Below, in pieces: positions 1-5,603 of a stretch of 8,485 nucleotides of DNA (positions are counted from its first letter, which is position 1; each line of letters starts with the position of its first letter). This stretch comes from CAYWXV01 sp964462535 (lineage in GTDB: Bacteria > Bacteroidota > Ignavibacteria > OLB7), in contig CAYWXV010000091.1 of assembly GCA_964462535.1 (NCBI GenBank), forward strand, positions 1 to 8,485, in the 5' to 3' direction. The position numbers and the translations under genes are program-made. The notes beneath the pieces were generated by a model. It saw only the letters and a list, made by a program, of their open reading frames with translations, searched no databases and had not been told where the DNA came from.

Positions 1-927
1 TGGGGGGCCTACCTTGACGGCGAAGAGACCGTGACTGCCGTCGATATGTCGTTCGCACCGGCGCCACTTGAAAACGGGGGAACGTACGTCGGCTATCTCC
101 AGGATGCCGACGGATCGTACACCGGAGCGGCTATCGCACTTGCTGGTATGCCCGAACTTCACGATTACGCGATCGAAGCGGACGTTTACTGCTACGCGTA
201 CAACGTTGGTGGCTCTGCCTACACGGGACTGGTGGTCTATTCCGATGTGGAATCGGGGACCTACATAAAGCTCGCTGCTGACTTCGACGCTGACCAGCGC
301 CTGCGCCTCTACAACAACCGACTCAACACATCGACGTTCGAATACTCGTTCCACCACGCGTTCAAGGGGAGCGATGTTCTCGGGGGGATCCCACGGTCCG
401 ACGGGTGGCATCACATGAAAGTCGAGGTGCGTACCATCAATTCCGACTCGATCGCCTACTGGTGTTACTTCGACGGCGCCCTTTTGGAGGGGTGTCCAGT
501 CTATGACATTGGCGACGATAGAGTTGTCAAGGGTCGCTTTGGTCTCTTCTCATTTCAACAGAGTGGCGAGGGAATCCCGGCCTTCTTCGACAACATCGTG
601 GTGACCTCGTTGGTACCATCGTCAGTTGGTGATCAAGAGAGCGGGTCAACGGTAGGGGCGTGGCTGCGAAACGAGCCCAACCCTTTCAGCAATACAACAC
701 ATATCGGCTTCTCGGTTCCGCAGAGCAGCGTGACGAACCTGGCGATCTATGATGTTCTTGGCCGCAAGGTGAAGCAGGTGGTGGCGGGGTATCGGTACGC
801 CGGTGAGTACACGGCAAATTGGGATGGTGCGGATGACGATGGAGTCCGACTTCCAGCCGGGACATACGTCTGCCGACTTGTCGTTGGACCAGTGGTGATT
901 GCGAGAACCATCGTCTTTGGCAGGTGA
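1..927 (+). CDS. Secreted protein, 3' part: concanavalin/LamG-like domain plus FlgD-Ig/type IX sorting-like C-terminal domain
   Basis: The reading frame is open from base 1, so the N-terminus lies outside the window and 308 residues are visible. Roughly residues 10-205 are rich in aromatic and beta-strand residues, with the pattern GWHHMKVEVR, then a YFDG turn, then a closing FFDNIVV strand. This is typical of concanavalin A-like/LamG or DUF1080-type jelly-roll domains, which often bind carbohydrate. From about residue 223 (base 670) comes NEPNPFSNTTHIGFSVP, then AIYDVLGRKV, then NWDGADDDGVRLPAGTYVCRL and a terminal R. That is the classic FlgD Ig-like/type A C-terminal sorting domain used by FCB-group secreted proteins. 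The protein is therefore probably exported and surface-attached or released, if the host has a type IX system. The ligand and any catalytic part, which would be upstream, are unknown. It ends in TGA 32 bp before the stop of a convergent gene, and no terminator hairpin is visible between them. Confidence 0.9.
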   Translation, partial: WGAYLDGEETVTAVDMSFAPAPLENGGTYVGYLQDADGSYTGAAIALAGMPELHDYAIEADVYCYAYNVGGSAYTGLVVYSDVESGTYIKLAADFDADQRLRLYNNRLNTSTFEYSFHHAFKGSDVLGGIPRSDGWHHMKVEVRTINSDSIAYWCYFDGALLEGCPVYDIGDDRVVKGRFGLFSFQQSGEGIPAFFDNIVVTSLVPSSVGDQESGSTVGAWLRNEPNPFSNTTHIGFSVPQSSVTNLAIYDVLGRKVKQVVAGYRYAGEYTANWDGADDDGVRLPAGTYVCRLVVGPVVIARTIVFGR

Positions 928-959
928 CGTTCACCTCTCTACATCGATTCCAAAATTCG

Positions 960-1172
960 CTAAAGCGTTTCCGGAGGGAGATCGTTCCCATAGGTTCTGA
1001 GAAGAAGGGCGCATCGGATCTGCGATGGGGTGAGGCCTCCAGGAAGCGATGCAAGCATCATCGCCCGTGCTGCATCGAATGCGATGACGCCCATCATTAG
1101 ACGCTCTTCGTTCCCACGCTCCAAAAGCATCTTCCGGTAGAGCTGAGCAATCTCATCTGTTGTGTCACGCAT
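960..1172 (-). CDS. Small conserved-looking hypothetical protein, 70 aa, last gene of the kinase operon
   Basis: The start ATG (1170-1172) follows a perfect AAGGAGG at 1179-1185 with 6-nt spacing, and the frame ends in TAG. The gene overlaps the end of the preceding small ORF by 8 bp, so it is probably translated together with it. The product has no signal peptide or membrane helix. It looks alpha-helical: an acidic start (DTTDEIAQLYRKML), then EERLMMGVIAFDAARAMMLASLP, then a short LTPSQIRCALLLRTYG segment. From memory, this 'EERLxMG..xFDAAR.mxxASLP..LspxxxRxxLxxR.YG' layout belongs to a widespread family of small uncharacterised bacterial proteins, often encoded next to another very short gene. 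I know no function for it. The strong ribosome site and family-like pattern make it a real gene. A regulatory or antitoxin-like role would be a guess. Confidence 0.8.
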   Translation of the reverse strand: MRDTTDEIAQLYRKMLLERGNEERLMMGVIAFDAARAMMLASLPGGLTPSQIRCALLLRTYGNDLPPETL

Positions 1173-1377
1173 TCGTAACCTCCTTCCATTTCGCCGTCCG
1201 GCGGGGCCTTGCCGCCCAATTGTCGATGTATGCTTTATCGACGTCTTCTGACAGGAGGTCTTGAATCTCAGGTTTCCGCACGTTCGGATGTTGGTACCGA
1301 AACCACGTGAACTTCGCTGGCCGATGGTTTTTGCTTCCGACTATTATGGTGGATGCAAATGCAGGTATCCAGCTCAT
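1165..1377 (-). CDS. Small hypothetical protein, 70 aa, translationally coupled to the kinase-STAND gene
   Basis: The start ATG overlaps the TGA of the kinase gene in an ATGA arrangement (1374-1377), and the stop overlaps the next gene by 8 bp. A GGAGG lies at 1390-1394, 12 nt upstream, which is rather far, so re-initiation after the kinase stop is the likely route. The product is basic (12 Lys/Arg against 7 Asp/Glu) and has four Trp (residues 3, 25, 54, 64). It shows no signal peptide or clear membrane helix. I do not recognise it with confidence. The last third (PEIQDLLSEDVDKAYIDNWA) faintly recalls C-terminal tails of small nucleotidyltransferase-like proteins that pair with the family of the next gene, so it could be a truncated remnant of such a partner. 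That is a weak impression. Position in a tightly packed operon is the best evidence that it is expressed. Confidence 0.6.
   Translation of the reverse strand: MSWIPAFASTIIVGSKNHRPAKFTWFRYQHPNVRKPEIQDLLSEDVDKAYIDNWAARPRRTAKWKEVTNA
1179..1185 (-). promoter_or_regulatory. Strong Shine-Dalgarno (AAGGAGG) for the 70-aa ORF starting at 1172
   Basis: On the minus strand AAGGAGG lies 6 nt before the ATG at 1172, inside the 3' end of the upstream ORF. It fixes the start of the last gene and shows that the gene can recruit ribosomes itself as well as by coupling. Confidence 0.75.
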
Positions 1378-4300
1378 TCAACATCAGAGCCTCCGCCCAG
1401 TTGGGTGCATTCGCGTTTGTAGGCTTGCGCTGACCGCATCACCTTATCCTTCCAGTCGGCCTCGTCAGAATCGTCAACGTAGGGGGCGAGCCATTCGGGC
1501 ATGGAGCTACTTGAAGTGTCCATTGCTGCCCGCTCCAATACGCTCGCCGCCTCCTTCAACCAGATCGAAAGCTCCTCGCGATATCCGAGTCGTCGATGTC
1601 CTTCGATCGCCCGATGCAGTGCCGCCAGGGCTTCTTCCAGACGCCCAAGCGCGGCAAGACTGATGCCGGCGTTCCCGATTGCGGTAAACATGGCGCTTGT
1701 GAACCCGATCTCTTCCGCAAGGCGCCTGGATCGCTCGTGATAGTCGATCGCGATCTCGTACTCGCCTCGTTGTGAATGGATCGCACCGATGTTGTCGAGC
1801 GTCATCGCGATCCCCTTCCTGTCCCCAAGCTCCTGATCGATTGCCAGCTGTTCGTTGAACGATTCCAAGGCACCATCGAGATCCCCCCGATGGAGGTGGA
1901 CGATTCCGAGATTGCCAATTGCCATCGATAGGCTCTGCCGATCATGAAGCTCTCTCGCGATCGATCGCTGCCGTGTAATCTGCTGGAGTGCATGATCAAG
2001 GTCGCCCGCATGGAGATATGCGGCGCCCATGTTACCCACCGCGTTGCATCGGAGGAGCGAATCGCCGAGTTGCTCGGCCAGTTCGTACTGGCGCCCGTAG
2101 CACTCCAGGGCCTCCTGATACTCCCCACGCGATCTGTACATGACACCCATGTTGCCGATGGCGCTCGCCATCGTCCGCTGGTCGTCCATCGATTCGGCCA
2201 GTTCAAGGGCGTTTCTTGTGTGCTCCAGGGCAGCATCCCCGGCCCCACGCAGATGATGGATCCATCCGATTCGTACCTCAGCCGCCGCCAGTTGGCGCGT
2301 ATCGGAAGACTCGTTTGCGATGGTCCTAAGTCTTTCGCACATCTCCAATGAAGCACCGAGTCTCCCAACAACCTCGAATAGTCGTGAGAGTCTCTGCAGA
2401 GCGTCACGTCGCTCCTCGATGGGTCGCCCACCCATCTCCCATTCTTCAAGACTCGAGAGATACGTCTGGGCGATATCGACTTCATCCAGTTCCCGCCACG
2501 AACGCAGAACGATGTAGAGCGTCTCTCCCTGGAAGAGAGCGGAGAAGAACGGAATTGATGACAGACGTTTCACGAGTCGCTCGCGATCGCCGGTGCTCCG
2601 GAGCTGATGCAGAAGCTCGGTGGCTTTCCCGCGGAAGTCGTCAAAGGCCACCCCTCTCTCGGGCAAGGGTCCACTCAGCTGTTCATCGATGATCGCAGCG
2701 AAGTGATCGGCGAGGATCGTATGCGTCTCGCGCCTGCGGTCGTCATTCTGCAGATACCGATTCTCAACCGCGTTCCGTAGATGGGCATGGAAGAAGGCGA
2801 CGCGTCCGCTACGCTCCATCAGGTGATAGTCCAGCGAAGCGATCAGCTGGGCGATCGGGGCGCGGGCGAGTCCCGTGACGGCGACCAGATCCAGTTCCGT
2901 CAGTCCCTCGGTCGATGCCCAGATGCAGGTCATTGTCTCACGCACCACGCGTGTTCCGTGATCGTCTTCGAGTCGTTCCAGCACGAGCTGAAAGAGGTCA
3001 GCCACGTCGGCTGCACGCAGGTAGTAATCGAGTGCGCGGTCTAAACGCGGCAGATCGATAAGCGTGAGTTCTTCCAGCAGCGTGCGGAGAAAGAGAGGAA
3101 GCGACGTCGATGGATGATCGACGATGCGGTCGATCTGTTCGGATGAGACGGGGAGATGTCGTTCCGCCGTAAAGCGCGTGACAATCGTTCGCCGATCGAC
3201 AGGATTCAATTCATCGATGGCAATGTGGGGATAGCTCGGGTCGAGATGCGAGGCCGAGCTGGTGTCATCCGCGGTCGTGAGGATCACGCGGAGGGATGCG
3301 GGGAGGGCGACGGGAAGCCATTCCAGGGTCGAATCGTCGTCGGAAAGCTGATCAAGGCCGTCGATGACGATCACTCCAAGCGCGTCATTCCGAGATAGCT
3401 GGCTCAACACCATCCGCGCCATCTCTTCACGCGTGGAGGGTGTGCGGGTGTCGCTCCCGAAGTATTCCCTGCACTCATTCAACAAGTGATTGAGAATTGA
3501 TTCCTGATCGCCCCCCTGCCCGACGGCGACGTAATGCTCCACCACGAACCGATCCGGATGCCGCCTCCGATATCCTTCGGCCCAATAGCTGACCAGTGAC
3601 GACTTGCCCGAACCTGAGGGTCCTGTCACAATAAGGGGACTCGTCCCTGTGTCGATGTACGACTTGATCGCGGACAGGTACTCGGGGTTGGGGACGTAGG
3701 CGGTGCGTCGCGACTGAGCGAACGTCGCATGCCGTCGGCGCTCGGATGCGACAGCCGATGCATCGACCGAAGGGAACTCGTATGCCAGAATCTCCATCAC
3801 AGTATCGTGAACGAGTTCACCAAGGGAGATCGAGTTCCGATACTCATCGACGAGGTATCCGAGTGAACGGAGTTCGTTGGCCACACGCCGCGTTCGTAAT
3901 TGAGCGGGATCGCCCCCCTCCTCCTTCTCACCGAAAGTCCCCCTCGGTACGAAGAATCGCATGCCCCGCCCGTCCCCAGCCTCCTCTCGATCCCGCTGCG
4001 TGGCGTAGTGGATTTCCAGCTCGGTCGGGCCAGCTCCCTCCAGTACGGCATCCTCGATCCAAGGGTGGAGCGTGAGTAGATCGGAGTGTTCGTAAAGATC
4101 ACGGAGGTCGGCGAGGGGGCCTGCGCCGGCGTTCACGATGCCGATGAAACGGGGGCGTGCGCGATCGATCTGGGCGAACGCCTTGTGAAGCCAAGCGGCA
4201 ACACCACCATGCCCGACGTCGAGTTCGGATGAAAGATCGACGAGGGCAAGCGAGACTCCCCGGGCACGACACTGAAGTCGGAGCTCGGGAACGACGCGCC

Positions 4301-5294
4301 TCAGAAGGTGATCCCGTTCGTCCGGGAGTCCGGCCAGTCCGCTGATGTAGATGCGAAGCTCCGTCGAATGCGACGATCGGCTGACGGTCGTTGTAGCATG
4401 AGTGGTTGGCTGGATCGATGATGGCTGGACATTGGCCGACGCACGAGACATCGTGTGTGGCTCGGTTTCGGCGAGTGCCTTGAGAAGTTCGGTGGCGCTT
4501 TGACATCGGCTCGCCGGGTCCTTTTGCAGAAGGCGATTGACGACCCCCATGAGCGGGGTGGGGAGATCCGTGCGAAGGTCTGTCAGGGGTACTGGCTCCT
4601 CGTGGACGATAGAGTAGATCATCGCCGGTTCGTGAGCGCCACGGAACGGAAGCCGTCCAGTCAGGAGTTCATAGAGCACGACTCCAAGACTGAAGAGGTC
4701 GCTCCGTTGATCGGGCTCCTCCCCCTGCAGAACCTCAGGGGCCATGTAGGCGATTGTCCCCAGGAGCGTGGATGTTCTCGTCAACCGCGCTTCCGAGCGA
4801 ACGAGTGCCAGCCCGAAGTCCATCACGGTCACATGACCGGAACCGTCGATCATGATGTTCTCGGACTTGATGTCGCGATGGACAATGTCAAGTTGATGTG
4901 CTGCGTTCAAGGCGCTGGCGACCTGACGCGCAATCGAGGCGACGTCGGCGGGGGACATCACCTCGCCACGTGGTCCCCCCTCACGGATACGATCACGGAG
5001 TGTCACCCCGTCAACGAAGGCCATCGCGATGAAACGGGTCCCCTTGTCGGCGACGTCGACGTCGAAAACGGTGCAGACGTTGGGGTGGGTTATGCGGGAG
5101 GCTGCCTGGGCTTCGCGCAACAGGCGCGTGGCTGCCGTCTGGTCTTCAGCAAGCCGGTCGGGAAGGATCTTCAGGGCTACGATTCTGCCGAGCCTCGTGT
5201 CCTCCGCTTTGTAGAGGACCCCCATTCCCCCTTCACCGATCCGTTCAAGAATCCGATAGTGCGAGATGGTCTCCGGTGCGGGTGGGTTGTGCAT
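1374..5294 (-). CDS. Ser/Thr protein kinase fused to nephrocystin-3/TEP1-like STAND NTPase with six TPRs, 1306 aa
   Basis: Residues 13-275 are a complete Hanks-type kinase: glycine loop GEGGMG (20-25), Lys42 in VALKIL, Glu61 of helix C, HRDIKSEN (139-146), DFG (159-161), APE (185-187) and the DQRSDLFSLG segment. All catalytic residues are present. Residues 281-311 are a Ser/Thr-rich linker. Residues 312-510 resemble the DUF4062/TEP1-NPHP3 N-terminal region (IYISGLAGLPDERD, RRVVPELR, IDRARPRFIGI, GPTELEIHYA). Residues 552-740 form a NACHT-type ATPase with Walker A GPSGSGKSS (558-566), Walker B VIVIDGLDQL (641-650) and a LTTADD strand as likely sensor 1. About 760-870 is a winged-helix-like arm (GLTELDL; HAHLRNAVENRYL). 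Residues 1007-1246 are six TPRs at an exact 40-residue spacing. No signal peptide or membrane segment is seen, so it is probably cytosolic. The likely job is a ligand-sensing, oligomerising ATP switch controlling a kinase; substrate and ligand are unknown. An in-frame TAG four codons upstream makes ATG 5294 the first usable start, although it lacks a Shine-Dalgarno. Confidence 0.93.
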   Translation of the reverse strand: MHNPPAPETISHYRILERIGEGGMGVLYKAEDTRLGRIVALKILPDRLAEDQTAATRLLREAQAASRITHPNVCTVFDVDVADKGTRFIAMAFVDGVTLRDRIREGGPRGEVMSPADVASIARQVASALNAAHQLDIVHRDIKSENIMIDGSGHVTVMDFGLALVRSEARLTRTSTLLGTIAYMAPEVLQGEEPDQRSDLFSLGVVLYELLTGRLPFRGAHEPAMIYSIVHEEPVPLTDLRTDLPTPLMGVVNRLLQKDPASRCQSATELLKALAETEPHTMSRASANVQPSSIQPTTHATTTVSRSSHSTELRIYISGLAGLPDERDHLLRRVVPELRLQCRARGVSLALVDLSSELDVGHGGVAAWLHKAFAQIDRARPRFIGIVNAGAGPLADLRDLYEHSDLLTLHPWIEDAVLEGAGPTELEIHYATQRDREEAGDGRGMRFFVPRGTFGEKEEGGDPAQLRTRRVANELRSLGYLVDEYRNSISLGELVHDTVMEILAYEFPSVDASAVASERRRHATFAQSRRTAYVPNPEYLSAIKSYIDTGTSPLIVTGPSGSGKSSLVSYWAEGYRRRHPDRFVVEHYVAVGQGGDQESILNHLLNECREYFGSDTRTPSTREEMARMVLSQLSRNDALGVIVIDGLDQLSDDDSTLEWLPVALPASLRVILTTADDTSSASHLDPSYPHIAIDELNPVDRRTIVTRFTAERHLPVSSEQIDRIVDHPSTSLPLFLRTLLEELTLIDLPRLDRALDYYLRAADVADLFQLVLERLEDDHGTRVVRETMTCIWASTEGLTELDLVAVTGLARAPIAQLIASLDYHLMERSGRVAFFHAHLRNAVENRYLQNDDRRRETHTILADHFAAIIDEQLSGPLPERGVAFDDFRGKATELLHQLRSTGDRERLVKRLSSIPFFSALFQGETLYIVLRSWRELDEVDIAQTYLSSLEEWEMGGRPIEERRDALQRLSRLFEVVGRLGASLEMCERLRTIANESSDTRQLAAAEVRIGWIHHLRGAGDAALEHTRNALELAESMDDQRTMASAIGNMGVMYRSRGEYQEALECYGRQYELAEQLGDSLLRCNAVGNMGAAYLHAGDLDHALQQITRQRSIARELHDRQSLSMAIGNLGIVHLHRGDLDGALESFNEQLAIDQELGDRKGIAMTLDNIGAIHSQRGEYEIAIDYHERSRRLAEEIGFTSAMFTAIGNAGISLAALGRLEEALAALHRAIEGHRRLGYREELSIWLKEAASVLERAAMDTSSSSMPEWLAPYVDDSDEADWKDKVMRSAQAYKRECTQLGGGSDVE
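1557..2276 (-). repeat. Six tandem TPR-coding units, 120-bp period (inside the kinase-STAND gene)
   Basis: The motif N-x-G or its equivalent recurs at residues 1007 (VRIGWI), 1047 (GNMGVM), 1087 (GNMGAA), 1127 (GNLGIV), 1167 (DNIGAI) and 1207 (GNAGIS), exactly 40 residues apart. Each is followed by a G-D/E-Y/L-x-x-A-L helix and a closing A-E-x-x-x-D/G turn. The 40-residue period matches the kinesin-light-chain/TPR_12 class and not the classic 34-residue TPR. The array should form a superhelical binding surface, the presumed sensor. The DNA copies have diverged, so this is not a recent exact duplication. Confidence 0.85.
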
Positions 5295-5303
5295 GGGGCA
5301 AAG

Positions 5304-5327
5304 CTACGGGGATGCCACGTTCACCAC
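5304..5327 (-). other. Putative leader minicistron before the kinase gene, in the same frame
   Basis: On the minus strand a strong AAGGAGG (5334-5340) with 6-nt spacing precedes GTG GTG AAC GTG GCA TCC CCG TAG. This would encode seven residues. The stop lies in the kinase frame, with only three codons between it and the kinase ATG, and the kinase ATG itself has no ribosome site. Three readings are possible: translation of the leader couples to the kinase by re-initiation; the TAG is a mutation or sequencing error and the real start is GTG 5327; or the ATG is used on a leaderless transcript. The sequence alone does not decide between them. Confidence 0.4.
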
Positions 5328-5333
5328 GCTCCC

Positions 5334-5340
5334 CCTCCTT
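5334..5340 (-). promoter_or_regulatory. Strong Shine-Dalgarno (AAGGAGG) positioned for GTG 5327, not for the kinase ATG
   Basis: AAGGAGG followed by GGGAGC and then GTG is ideally spaced for the minicistron. Its distance to the kinase ATG at 5294 is 39 nt, too far for direct use. It is the only ribosome site in the kinase leader. Confidence 0.55.
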
Positions 5341-5420
5341 CGTAACCACGCGCCAATACCTTGAAATCCATGCTTCTGAACAAGAAAACGGCGATCGCGC
5401 CAAAACAGGAGGATGGAATC

Positions 5421-5492
5421 ATGAATGGTGATCATAAGAAGACTGAGCAGCGAATCGGGCGATTGACGGTGCGCGAAATCGGCAGTTGGTAG
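5421..5492 (+). CDS. Possible small ORF, 23 aa, with strong ribosome binding site
   Basis: ATG 5421 is preceded by AGGAGG (5408-5413) with 7 nt between, among the best ribosome sites in the window. The frame reads MNGDHKKTEQRIGRLTVREI and three more residues, and ends in TAG. The peptide is basic and hydrophilic, with no signal peptide, no membrane helix and no cysteine. It could be a genuine small protein or a peptide precursor, a leader peptide controlling the downstream exported protein (same frame, 111 bp before that start), or the start of a gene broken by a frameshift. I do not recognise it. Codon-level conservation in related genomes would be needed to call it real. Confidence 0.35.
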   Translation: MNGDHKKTEQRIGRLTVREIGSW

Positions 5493-5603
5493 CCCTATTC
5501 GGCGTCGCAGAACCGGCGGAACATAACATCAAGTCCAATGCGTTCTTCCGCACTATGTTGGAGGTGCCCAACAGTGGAGCACGGAACACGTTTATCGAGA
5601 ACG

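Larger units (their letters stand above)
5295..5603. other. Divergent intergenic region between kinase operon and PD40-OmpA gene
   Basis: This 309-bp stretch must hold the promoters of both flanking transcripts. It contains the minus-strand leader minicistron and a plus-strand 23-codon ORF with a strong ribosome site. Only weak sigma-70-like matches are visible: minus strand TTGTTC (5378-5383), 17 bp, GGTATT (5355-5360); plus strand TTGAAA (5361-5366) with a poor -10. I do not call a promoter. No terminator or operator-like palindrome stands out. Confidence 0.5.

Noticed and set aside
928..959. Bidirectional terminator between the convergent genes
   Set aside because: The 32-bp gap has no inverted repeat of useful length and no T- or A-tract.
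1348..1377. Start of the middle small ORF (SWIPAFAS) resembling the translated form of a common intergenic repeat (SWIPAFAGMT)
   Set aside because: At DNA level it matches TGGATTCCCGCTTTCGCGGGAATGAC only loosely and has lost the palindrome, so it is probably coincidence. It does lower confidence in this ORF.
1802..2485. A 227-codon open frame on the minus strand in another phase of the TPR region
   Set aside because: It lies inside the TPR-coding part of the large gene. The composition (Trp, Ser, Arg-rich) is typical of an out-of-frame reading, and the TPR frame is clearly the true one.
4455..5345. A 296-codon open frame on the plus strand opposite the kinase domain
   Set aside because: It is antisense to a complete, motif-verified kinase. 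Its product has no recognisable domain, and long antisense frames are expected in GC-rich coding DNA.
5391..5398. GCGATCGC octamer (HIP1-like site)
   Set aside because: It is a single copy in a GC-rich intergenic region with nothing else pointing to a cyanobacterial origin. It is expected by chance in such DNA.
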